Assembly (NCBI RefSeq): GCF_008369325.1
Contig: NZ_VOBI01000002.1
Coordinates: 372,001-436,000 of the forward strand
DNA from: Pseudomonas sp. ANT_H12B
Lineage (GTDB): Bacteria; Pseudomonadota; Gammaproteobacteria; Pseudomonadales; Pseudomonadaceae
DNA: 64,000 bases
Direction: 5' to 3'
The translations under genes and the position numbers were made by a program. The notes under the pieces are model-generated. The model had not been told where the DNA came from, did not search any database, and saw only the letters and a program-made list of their open reading frames with translations. This document shows positions 18,458-25,856 of the stretch, piece by piece (positions within the stretch are counted from its first letter, which is position 1; each line of letters starts with the position of its first letter).

Positions 18458-19315
18458 ATGAGCCGCGCCCCAGACACATGGATTCTGACCGCCGACTGCC
18501 CAAGCGTTCTCGGCACCGTGGACGCGGTGACCCGCTTTCTGTTCGAGCAGGGCTGCTACGTCACCGAGCACCATTCCTTCGATGATCGGCTTTCGGGCCG
18601 TTTCTTCATTCGCGTGGAATTCCGCCAGCCGGACGGCTTCGACGAGCAAGCCTTCCGCGCCGGCCTCGAAGAACGCGGCCAAGCCTTCGGCATGATCTTC
18701 GAACTGACGCCACCGAACTACCGGCCAAAAGTGGTAATCATGGTCTCCAAGGCCGATCACTGTCTCAACGATTTGCTCTACCGCCAGCGCATCGGCCAGT
18801 TGTCGATGGACGTGGCCGCCGTGGTCTCCAACCACCCGGACCTCAAACCGTTGGCCGATTGGCACCAGATTCCGTACTACCACTTCCCGCTCGACCCGAA
18901 CGACAAGCCGACGCAGGAGCGTCAGGTCTTGCAGGTGATCGAAGAGTCTGGCGCCGAACTGGTGATCCTTGCCCGTTACATGCAAGTCCTGTCGCCAGAG
19001 CTGTGCCGCAAACTCGACGGCAAGGCGATCAACATCCATCACTCCCTGCTACCGGGTTTCAAGGGCGCCAAGCCCTATCACCAGGCCTACAACAAGGGCG
19101 TGAAACTGGTTGGCGCTACGGCGCACTACATCAACAACGACCTGGACGAAGGCCCGATCATCGCCCAGGGGGTCGAGGTCGTGGACCACAGTCATTACCC
19201 GGAAGATTTGATCGCCAAGGGGCGGGATATCGAAGGACTGACGTTGGCCCGGGCCGTTGGTTATCACATTGAAAGACGAGTGTTTTTGAACGCCAATCGC
19301 ACCGTCGTTCTTTAG
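18458..19315 (+). CDS. purU: Formyltetrahydrofolate deformylase
   Basis: The protein has 285 residues from the ATG at 18458 with TAGGAG upstream. An N-terminal ACT domain (LTADCPSVLGTVDAV) is followed by a formyltransferase fold with NIHHSLLPGFKGAKPYHQ and the catalytic Asp in NNDLDEGPII. It hydrolyses 10-formyl-THF to formate and THF, regenerating THF during sarcosine oxidation. Gene order matches purU2 in P. aeruginosa. Confidence 0.95.
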   Translation: MSRAPDTWILTADCPSVLGTVDAVTRFLFEQGCYVTEHHSFDDRLSGRFFIRVEFRQPDGFDEQAFRAGLEERGQAFGMIFELTPPNYRPKVVIMVSKADHCLNDLLYRQRIGQLSMDVAAVVSNHPDLKPLADWHQIPYYHFPLDPNDKPTQERQVLQVIEESGAELVILARYMQVLSPELCRKLDGKAINIHHSLLPGFKGAKPYHQAYNKGVKLVGATAHYINNDLDEGPIIAQGVEVVDHSHYPEDLIAKGRDIEGLTLARAVGYHIERRVFLNANRTVVL

Positions 19316-19319
19316 ATCG

Positions 19320-19415
19320 CCATCGCTAGCAGGCTAGCTCCCACAGGGTTTTGGGTTGTTCACAAATCCTGTGCTCACCCGAATCACTGTGGGAGCTGGC
19401 CTGCCAGCGATGGGG
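19320..19415. repeat. Diverged REP pair
   Basis: ATCGCTAGCAGGCTAGCTCCCACAG is followed ~55 bp later by CTGTGGGAGCTGGCCTGCCAGCGAT. Both arms carry compensating changes (CTAGC/GCTAG, CTGGC/GCCAG) so the stems persist. Confidence 0.8.
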
Positions 19416-19520
19416 CCATAACAGACAACACAAGACACACAGGCAACAACCCGAGCAATCAACGCGCCGCCGATCCATGGCGACGCGACCGCTACATAAA
19501 AACAACAGCGAGGTGAAAGC

Positions 19521-20720
19521 ATGTCTGGCAATCGTGGTGTGGTGTATCTCGGCGATGGCAAAGTCGAAATACAGAAAATCGACTATCCGAAAATGCAGGA
19601 CCCGCGCGGCAGGAAGATTAATCACGCTGTCATCCTGCGCGTGGTTTCCACCAACATCTGTGGTTCCGATCAGCACATGGTGCGCGGTCGTACTACGGCT
19701 CAAACCGGCCTGGTACTGGGTCACGAAATCACCGGTGAAGTGATCGAGAAGGGCAGCGACGTCGAGAACCTGCAGATTGGCGACCTGGTATCGGTGCCGT
19801 TCAACGTCGCTTGCGGGCGCTGCCGTTCCTGCAAAGAGATGCACACCGGTGTTTGCCTGAGCGTTAACCCGGCGCGTCCGGGCGGTGCGTACGGTTATGT
19901 CGACATGGGCGACTGGACCGGCGGTCAGGCTGAATACGCGATGGTGCCGTATGCCGACTTCAACCTGCTGAAACTTCCGGATCGCGATCGTGCGATGGAA
20001 AAAATCCGCGACCTGACCTGCCTCTCCGACATCCTGCCGACCGGTTACCACGGCGCAGTGACGGCCGGCGTTGGTCCGGGCAGCACCGTGTACATCGCCG
20101 GTGCCGGTCCTGTCGGTCTGGCCGCTGCCGCTTCCGCTCGCCTGTTGGGCGCAGCGGTGGTGATCATCGGTGACGTCAACACCGTCCGCCTGGCGCACGC
20201 CAAGGCTCAGGGTTTCGAAATCGCCGACCTGTCCCTGGACACCCCGCTGCACGAACAAATCGCTGCACTGCTGGGCGAACCAGAAGTGGATTGCGCCGTC
20301 GACGCCGTGGGCTTCGAAGCGCGTGGTCACGGCCATGACGGCGTGAAACACGAGGCTCCGGCCACCGTGCTCAACTCGCTGATGGGTGTGGTTCGGGTTG
20401 CCGGCAAAATCGGTATCCCAGGCCTGTACGTGACTGAAGATCCGGGTGCAGTCGACGCCGCCGCGAAGATGGGCAGCCTGAGCATCCGCTTCGGTTTGGG
20501 CTGGGCCAAATCCCACAGCTTCCACACTGGCCAGACGCCAGTCATGAAGTACAACCGCCAGCTGATGCAGGCGATCATGTGGGACCGCATTCACATTGCC
20601 GACATCGTGGGCGTGGAAGTCATCAGCCTGGATGACGCGCCACGTGGTTATGGCGAGTTCGATGCGGGTGTACCGAAGAAGTTTGTGATCGATCCGCACA
20701 AACTGTTTAGCGCAGCGTAA
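19521..20720 (+). CDS. fdhA: Glutathione-independent formaldehyde dehydrogenase
   Basis: The protein has 399 residues. It is a zinc alcohol dehydrogenase type enzyme with the catalytic-zinc Cys in NICGSDQH, GHEITGEV, and a structural zinc cluster in CGRCRSCKEMHTGVC. The cofactor site is GAGPVGLAAA. It oxidises formaldehyde to formate with tightly bound NAD and clears formaldehyde from GbcAB and SoxBDAG. A GAGG motif precedes the ATG, and an intrinsic terminator at 20737 closes the block. Confidence 0.95.
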   Translation: MSGNRGVVYLGDGKVEIQKIDYPKMQDPRGRKINHAVILRVVSTNICGSDQHMVRGRTTAQTGLVLGHEITGEVIEKGSDVENLQIGDLVSVPFNVACGRCRSCKEMHTGVCLSVNPARPGGAYGYVDMGDWTGGQAEYAMVPYADFNLLKLPDRDRAMEKIRDLTCLSDILPTGYHGAVTAGVGPGSTVYIAGAGPVGLAAAASARLLGAAVVIIGDVNTVRLAHAKAQGFEIADLSLDTPLHEQIAALLGEPEVDCAVDAVGFEARGHGHDGVKHEAPATVLNSLMGVVRVAGKIGIPGLYVTEDPGAVDAAAKMGSLSIRFGLGWAKSHSFHTGQTPVMKYNRQLMQAIMWDRIHIADIVGVEVISLDDAPRGYGEFDAGVPKKFVIDPHKLFSAA

Positions 20721-20736
20721 AGGCTTCTGGCAAAAC

Positions 20737-20766
20737 AAAACGGCGACCCTTGGGGCGCCGTTTTTT
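20737..20766 (+). terminator. Intrinsic terminator after fdhA
   Basis: AAACGGCG, a 10-nt loop and CGCCGTTTTTT form a strong stem with a T-run 16 bp after the fdhA stop. A half-copy of the CGTTCCCACGC repeat (GATCGTTCTCACGCTCGG) follows at about 20778. Confidence 0.9.
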
Positions 20767-20923
20767 ATGACTGGAATGATCGTTCTCACGCTCGGTCAGT
20801 TCTTTTTCGACTGTTCGTCAGGGACTCGCCAAGGCTGGGAACAATCCCTCTGGATGCCAGTCCAACACACGATTTTTCGCTGCCCATTGCCGGGCGGTTT
20901 TCATGGCACTTGAGGATGTCTGG

Positions 20924-21481
20924 ATGAAGATTTCACGCGGTTTTGCACTGGCTTCGCTGATGTGTCTGGCAGCCAGTCCGGTCTTTGCTCAGTTCAGCCT
21001 GTTCGATGCGGCCAATGCCCTCTCCGGCACGCAGGGCGATGACGCCGCCGCGGCCGCGCCGACTTCGCAGACGGCCGGTCTGCTGAGTGCGCTCAGTCAA
21101 TTGAACGTGACGCCAGAACAAGCCATTGGCGGTGCCGGGGCGATGCTTGGTCTGGCGAAGAATCAATTGAGTTCGACCGACTACTCGGAGTTGGCCAAAA
21201 GCGTGCCCGGCATCGAGTTGCTGTCCGGTGGCGGTGAACTGGGTGTCCTCAGCGGCTTGCTTGGCTCGTCCGGTAAATCGGCAGGCCTGGACAACCTCAT
21301 GGGCAACGTGAGTAACACCAACGACCTGAACAGTGCCTTCAGCGCATTGGGCATGGACACTGGCATGATCGGCCTGTTTGCCCCCGTGCTTCTGCAGTTT
21401 TTCGGTCAGCAGGGCGTCGGCGGTTCACTGCTGCAAAACCTGGGCGGGATCTGGGGCGCAGGCACCGGTTCCGGTATCTGA
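20924..21481 (+). CDS. Secreted DUF2780-type protein
   Basis: The protein has 185 residues from the ATG at 20924 (MKISRGFALA), which has GAGGA upstream; the ATG 21 bp earlier would spoil the signal peptide. A clear Sec signal ends at SPVFAQ (~23). The mature part is low-complexity, rich in Gly, Ala, Leu and Ser, with segments LNVTPEQAIGGAGAMLGLAK and VPGIELLSGG typical of DUF2780 proteins. The role is unknown; it is probably periplasmic. It is convergent with the acyltransferase gene, with no space between the stops. Confidence 0.75.
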   Translation: MKISRGFALASLMCLAASPVFAQFSLFDAANALSGTQGDDAAAAAPTSQTAGLLSALSQLNVTPEQAIGGAGAMLGLAKNQLSSTDYSELAKSVPGIELLSGGGELGVLSGLLGSSGKSAGLDNLMGNVSNTNDLNSAFSALGMDTGMIGLFAPVLLQFFGQQGVGGSLLQNLGGIWGAGTGSGI

Positions 21482-21482
21482 T

Positions 21483-22370
21483 TCAGCGGCGCTCGGCGCG
21501 CAACGCGTCGATGCGCAGGTCCTTCTCGATCCAGAGCTGGTTGACCCAGTTCTGGACCGTTTCGCGAAACACTGGATCGTTTTCGTAATCGCCTTGCCAC
21601 AACGCCGGGTCCAGCTCGCGGGTCTTGATGTCGATAATGATCCGCGGCACGTTGCCGCTGATCAGATCCCAGAACCCCGGAATCTTTTGGTTCGGATATA
21701 CCACCGTCACATCCAGAACGGCGTCCAGCTGTTCGCCCATCGCCGCCAACACAAACGCCACACCACCCGCCTTGGGTTTGAGCAGGTGAGTGAAGGGTGA
21801 CTGCTGCTGGGCACTTTTCGCTGCAGTGAACCGGGTACCTTCCAGATAATTGACCACCGTTACCGGCTGACGCTTGTACAACGCGCACGCCGCTTTGGTG
21901 ATCTCCAGATCCTTGCCGGCCAGTTCAGGGTTTTTCGCCAGAAACGCCTTGGTGTAGCGCTTCATGAACGGGTAATCCAGGGCCCACCAGGCCAGTCCCA
22001 GGAATGGCACCCAGATCAGCTCTTTCTTGAGAAAGAACTTGAAGAACGGCGTGCGTCGGTTCAGCGTCTGGATCAGTGCCGGAATATCCACCCAGGATTG
22101 ATGGTTGCTGATCACCAGGTACGAGGTGTCGCGGCGCAGATGATCGCCACCGCGAATGTCCCATTGAGTAGGGATGCACAGCCGGAAGATCAGCTTGTCG
22201 ATTTCGGCCCAGGTTTCGGCGATCCACATCACCACCCCTGAGGCAACATCGCGAAAGCGCCCGGGCAGGACCAGCTTGAGCAAGGCGAACAGCATCAGCG
22301 GGCCGAACAGGACCAAAGTGTTGAGCAACAGCAGCAGGGTAACGAAACAGCCGGTGAGCAGGCGGCGCAT
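21483..22370 (-). CDS. PlsC-type lysophospholipid acyltransferase (YihG-like)
   Basis: The protein has 295 residues. A hydrophobic N-terminus (RLLTGCFVTLLLLLNTLVL) anchors it in the inner membrane. The acyltransferase catalytic box is NHQSWVD near residue 82, and EGTRFT near 160 is the second conserved block. By family it acylates lysophosphatidic acid or related lysophospholipids; the YihG/LCLAT branch is suggested by length and by the FLKKELIWVPFLGLAWWALDYPF block that follows the NHQSWVD box. The exact substrate is not known. Confidence 0.85.
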   Translation of the reverse strand: MRRLLTGCFVTLLLLLNTLVLFGPLMLFALLKLVLPGRFRDVASGVVMWIAETWAEIDKLIFRLCIPTQWDIRGGDHLRRDTSYLVISNHQSWVDIPALIQTLNRRTPFFKFFLKKELIWVPFLGLAWWALDYPFMKRYTKAFLAKNPELAGKDLEITKAACALYKRQPVTVVNYLEGTRFTAAKSAQQQSPFTHLLKPKAGGVAFVLAAMGEQLDAVLDVTVVYPNQKIPGFWDLISGNVPRIIIDIKTRELDPALWQGDYENDPVFRETVQNWVNQLWIEKDLRIDALRAERR

Positions 22371-22422
22371 AAGTAACTCTTGAAAGCTTTTGGGCGCGCC
22401 ATGATAGGCAGCTTCGGGCGGA

Positions 22423-22475
22423 AGGCCAAATCGGTGACGACAAATGTTTCACTTTCGAACCGGTATGTTTGGCCT
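22423..22475. promoter_or_regulatory. Interrupted inverted repeat in a divergent promoter region
   Basis: AGGCCAAA and TTTGGCCT are perfect arms about 37 bp apart, with inner CGGT/ACCG matches. It lies between the divergent acyltransferase and retropepsin-like genes and could be an operator. Confidence 0.3.
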
Positions 22476-22479
22476 AACC

Positions 22480-22510
22480 GATCGTTCCCACGCGGAGCAT
22501 GGGAACGATC
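22480..22510. repeat. CGTTCCCACGC-family palindrome
   Basis: GATCGTTCCCACGC and GCATGGGAACGATC form a near-perfect hairpin with one mismatch, upstream of the gene at 22564. Confidence 0.8.
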
Positions 22511-22563
22511 ATGCGTATAACGGTCTAAAATCCCGCAGCCCACTCTTCAAGGAAGCCCATTAC

Positions 22564-23070
22564 GTGAAATCCCTCCTTGCACTGCTTTCCCTCGTGGCAC
22601 TGCCAGTCCTGGCTGCTGAGCCGACCCTGTACGGGCGCTACGAATATATCGCGCTGCCGGAAATCGGCGGCGAAGTCCTCAAGGCCAAAATGGACACCGG
22701 CGCCCTGACTGCGTCGCTGTCGGCCAAGGACATTGAGACCTTCACCCGCGACGGCGACGAGTGGGTGCGCTTCCGCCTCGGCACCAAAGACGCGAGCAAC
22801 AAGGTCTACGAACACAAGATCGCGCGGATCAGCAAGATCAAGACCCGCTCCGAAGAAGACGAGGACGAGAAGGACGAGAGCGCACCCACCAAACGTCCGG
22901 TCGTCGATCTGGAGCTGTGCCTGGGCAACGTCAAACGCACGGTGGAGGTCAACCTCACCGACCGCAGCAGCTTCAACTACCCGCTGTTGATCGGCGCCAA
23001 AGCCTTGCGTGAGTTCGGTGCGGCGGTGAACCCGGCGCGACGCTTCACGGCAGACAAACCCGACTGCTGA
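22564..23070 (+). CDS. Exported retropepsin-like protein (ATP-dependent zinc protease family)
   Basis: The protein is 168 residues from a GTG at 22564, chosen because an AAGGA lies 10 nt before it and the resulting N-terminus (KSLLALLSLVALPVLAAE) is a good Sec signal. KMDTGALTASL holds the Asp-Thr-Gly motif of retropepsin-like folds, and PLLIGAKAL is the second conserved block. The family is often annotated as ATP-dependent zinc protease (RimB-like), but no zinc or ATP site is visible. An acidic insert (EEDEDEKDE) lies near residue 100. The substrate is unknown. Confidence 0.8.
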   Translation: MKSLLALLSLVALPVLAAEPTLYGRYEYIALPEIGGEVLKAKMDTGALTASLSAKDIETFTRDGDEWVRFRLGTKDASNKVYEHKIARISKIKTRSEEDEDEKDESAPTKRPVVDLELCLGNVKRTVEVNLTDRSSFNYPLLIGAKALREFGAAVNPARRFTADKPDC

Positions 23071-23093
23071 TTGACGGCGAATCAGCCCTGGAG

Positions 23094-23487
23094 CACCGTT
23101 CGCCCACTTAACTGCCGGGCTCGGACGCCATGCTTCATATTCCCCTTTGCTGGATTCTTCCTCTTCGAAGTGTTCAAAAGCCTGGCGGTACACCCTGTGC
23201 AATACGCCTTGGTGGGTGTCGCTCTGGCGTTTTTCTACCTGCTGTTGCTGTCACTGTCCGAACACATCGGCTTCGCCCTGGCGTATCTGCTGTCGGCGGG
23301 GTTGGCGGCGCTGTATGGCCTGCTTTATGGATTGTTGAGCGCCGAGGATTACGCGCTGTTGATGGGCTCGTTGCTGTTGTTTGGGTTGCTGGGCGTGTTC
23401 ATGGTGCTGACGCGCAAGCTGGACGGGTACGGGATTGGGCAGAAATCGGTGAAGCCACTGGAGTTTGATATCGGAGCGGTGGAATGA
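23094..23487 (+). pseudogene. creD: Truncated creD remnant (inner membrane protein C-terminus)
   Basis: The frame contains FFLFEVFKSLAVHPVQY, LLLLSLSEHIGFALAYLL and ALYGLLYGLLSAEDYALL, which as I recall match the C-terminal membrane part of CreD, a ~450-residue protein. Only about 125 such residues remain, there is no plausible start for a whole protein, and a stretch expected between AYLLSAG and LAALYGLLYG appears missing in frame. In P. aeruginosa creBCD lies next to the homologue of the preceding gene, so loss of creBC with decay of creD fits. It might still encode a small membrane protein. Confidence 0.7.
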
Positions 23488-23577
23488 ACCGGTCGTTGGG
23501 ATTGCGCGAGGATCAGTGAGAAGGGGAAGGGCTGGCGACGCGGGTTGCGGTGTTGTTTCCAGTGGATCCGCTGTGGT

Positions 23578-23662
23578 GCCATCGCGAGCAAGGGATCTCC
23601 AATGAACACAAAGTTTGTGCACACAACCGATCAACGGTGGGAGTGAGCTTGCTCGCGATGAG
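23578..23662. repeat. Degenerate REP pair
   Basis: CCATCGCGAGCA lacks the second half of a REP, and GGTGGGAGTGAGCTTGCTCGCGATG is a diverged copy. It lies between the creD remnant and the GST gene (convergent). Confidence 0.65.
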
Positions 23663-23683
23663 GCCCGTAGCGTCGGCGAAAAC

Positions 23684-24313
23684 CTAGACCTTAGGCATTG
23701 TCGCCAGCATCGAAGCCCGCTGACTCACCTCAAAATACCAGGCCGCCAGCTGCGGATTCGCCGTGCGCCATTGCAGATCCGGATGGCGCAAATCCAGGTA
23801 GCCCAACGCACACGCCACACTGATCGCAGCGACATCGAAATGGCTGGTCAGCTCGGCGATCGCGTCCTTTTCCAGCAGCGCCAGCGCGCGACGAATCTTG
23901 TCGCGCTGGCCATCGAGCCACTCGTCCCAGTGTTTCTCCGGGGCGCGCAGGGCCACTTCATAACGAATCAGCACCGCGGCGTCCATGATCCCGTCGGCCA
24001 GGGAGGCCAGGGTCAAGCGGCGCCAGCGGGCCGAGCCATCGCGGGGGATCAGCGGGTTGCCGACGTGCTGGTGGTCGAGGTAATCGAGGATCACCCGGCT
24101 GTCATGGATGACGTTGCCGTCGGCCAGGCGCAGGGCGGGAATCTTGCCCAACGGGTTGTCTTCGTTGAGGGCAAGATCCGGGCTGACCGGGCTGAGCACA
24201 CTGGCTTGCAGTGCCACGCGGTCCTGTTGTCCGGTCTCGTGCAGCAGCACCATGACTTTGCGAACGTACGGCGACAAAGGGTTGTGGATCAGGGTCATGC
24301 TGGGGGCGGACAT
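23684..24313 (-). CDS. Glutathione S-transferase family protein
   Basis: The protein has 209 residues from the ATG at 24313; the ATG at 24298 (MTLIHNPLSP) is also possible as neither has a strong ribosome site. The N-terminal thioredoxin-like domain has NPLSPYVRKVMVLLHE and the cis-Pro motif GKIPALRL with DSRVILDYLD for glutathione binding. The C-terminal half is helical. The substrate is unknown. In P. aeruginosa a GST gene also lies beside fiuIRA. Confidence 0.88.
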   Translation of the reverse strand: MSAPSMTLIHNPLSPYVRKVMVLLHETGQQDRVALQASVLSPVSPDLALNEDNPLGKIPALRLADGNVIHDSRVILDYLDHQHVGNPLIPRDGSARWRRLTLASLADGIMDAAVLIRYEVALRAPEKHWDEWLDGQRDKIRRALALLEKDAIAELTSHFDVAAISVACALGYLDLRHPDLQWRTANPQLAAWYFEVSQRASMLATMPKV

Positions 24314-24484
24314 GGCAGCGTCTCGGTCGGTGGCAGTGCTGGGCAGCATAGCGCGTTGACCCGGGAGCTCAAGCGGCACATGTGGAACCAGGCGACCCGA
24401 TTTCGAGGCGGACTGATTTCGTAGCAGCTGTCGAGCCTCGCGGGCTCGGCAGCTGTTACGAGGGTTGCGATCGGACCGTTTGCG

Positions 24485-24664
24485 TCAGCGACGTTGCAGC
24501 AGGCCGCGCAGCGCGAGAGCGGCGGGAACGCCCAGGCCAAGCCAGCTCAACGCGTCCCACACGCCATCCCCCAACAGCGCGGCAAATAACCCGGCGGCGC
24601 TGAGCAGGGCGATGACCGTGGGGGTGGCGAAGACTTTCCAGAAGTTCGACTGCCTTGGCCTCAT
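24485..24664 (-). CDS. Small membrane protein coupled to the PepSY gene
   Basis: The gene encodes 59 residues (MRPRQSNFWK...LLQRR) with two hydrophobic segments, near 13-31 and 41-55, between basic ends. The ATG overlaps the TGA of the PepSY gene as ATGA, which argues for a real translationally coupled gene. Function is unknown; it may be a small partner of the PepSY transmembrane protein in siderophore-iron handling. Confidence 0.7.
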   Translation of the reverse strand: MRPRQSNFWKVFATPTVIALLSAAGLFAALLGDGVWDALSWLGLGVPAALALRGLLQRR

Positions 24665-25791
24665 GCTTGAGCCTCTGCTTGTTCAAGCGCAGGTTTGGCA
24701 GCCTTGCGCCGCACCACCCACAGGTAAACCCCGCTGCCGAGCACGATGATCGTCAGCACATCGAGCGTCGCCCAGAGGATTTTCATTGGCATGCCGCCGT
24801 AGTCACCGAAGTGCAGCGGTTGTGACATGCCCATGGCGTCCATGTACCACGGCCGTTCGGCCACGGCGGTCACTTGCAGGGTGCTGGCGTCGATCAGTAC
24901 CGGTGTCAGCAGGTGCGATGTCAGGTGAGTGCTGCCTTTCATGAACACCGCGTAATGGTGTTCGCTGGAGAATCGTGTGCCGGGGAAAGCGATGAAATCC
25001 GGCTGCATGCCCGGTGCGACTTCCTTGGCGATATCGAGCAAACGGGTCGCTGGCGCCAGTTGTGTCAGCGGTGGAGCGTCACGGTATGGCGCGACCATCG
25101 CGCTCAGGCTGTCGTTGCGCCAGGCGGCAATCAACAGGTCGGCGCAGGCACTGATGACGCCGGTCACGCCGACCACCAGCGCCCAGGTCAGGGTCACCAC
25201 GCCGATCAGGTTATGCAAGTCGAGCCAGCGCAGGCGGGTGGATTTGTCCTGACGCACGGTGGCGAATTTCACGCGCCGCATGAATGGCAGGTACAGCACC
25301 GTCCCGGAAATTATGGCCACGACAAACATCAGCCCCATGAACGCCAGCAGCAACTTGCCCGGCAGGCCGGCAAACATGTCCACGTGCAGGCGCAGCATGA
25401 TCATCATGAAGCCGCCGTTGGCCGACGGCATCTCCAGCGCTTCACCGGTGCGGGCGTCGAGCATGAAGGTGTGAGACGAATTCGGCTCGGTGCCGGCAGT
25501 GGCTGCCATGATCGCGATCGCGGCGTTGGGCTCGTCTTCGTCGAAGCCGAAATACTGCATGACTTCGCCGGGACGGTGCTTTTCAGCCGCCTGCACCAAT
25601 TGCTGCAAATTCAGCAGCGGGGTGTTCGCCGGCATTGCCTTCAACTCAGCGGCATCGCCCAGCAGGTGGTCGATTTCGTGGTGGAAGATCAACGGCAAGC
25701 CGGTCAGCGCCAGCATCAGCAGAAAGACCGTGCAGATCAGACTGGTCCAAGTGTGGACGAAGGACCAGCTGCGAATTGTTTTGCTTTTCAT
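24661..25791 (-). CDS. PepSY-associated transmembrane protein
   Basis: The protein has 376 residues from the ATG at 25791 with GGAAA upstream. The order is an N-terminal membrane segment (FVHTWTSLICTVFLLMLALTGLPLIF), a periplasmic PepSY region, two central segments, another PepSY region and a final segment (ILWATLDVLTIIVLGSGVYLWVV). HTW and HHEID near the first helix are typical of the PepSY_TM family, some members of which reduce ferric siderophores. It follows the TonB receptor gene, so a role in iron release from the siderophore is likely but not proven. Confidence 0.85.
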   Translation of the reverse strand: MKSKTIRSWSFVHTWTSLICTVFLLMLALTGLPLIFHHEIDHLLGDAAELKAMPANTPLLNLQQLVQAAEKHRPGEVMQYFGFDEDEPNAAIAIMAATAGTEPNSSHTFMLDARTGEALEMPSANGGFMMIMLRLHVDMFAGLPGKLLLAFMGLMFVVAIISGTVLYLPFMRRVKFATVRQDKSTRLRWLDLHNLIGVVTLTWALVVGVTGVISACADLLIAAWRNDSLSAMVAPYRDAPPLTQLAPATRLLDIAKEVAPGMQPDFIAFPGTRFSSEHHYAVFMKGSTHLTSHLLTPVLIDASTLQVTAVAERPWYMDAMGMSQPLHFGDYGGMPMKILWATLDVLTIIVLGSGVYLWVVRRKAAKPALEQAEAQA

Positions 25792-25802
25792 CACGGGTTT
25801 CC

Positions 25803-25835
25803 AAAGGCAAAAGGGCCGCAGTTCAGGCGGCCCTT
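25803..25835 (-). terminator. Hairpin between fiuA and the PepSY gene
   Basis: AAGGGCCGC and GCGGCCCTT form a perfect 9-bp stem with 7-nt loop, followed on the minus strand by TTGCCTTTGG. The weak T-run suggests an attenuator that lets some transcription pass from fiuA into the PepSY gene. Confidence 0.65.
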
Positions 25836-25856
25836 CGGTGACAGTTTTCTAACGTC

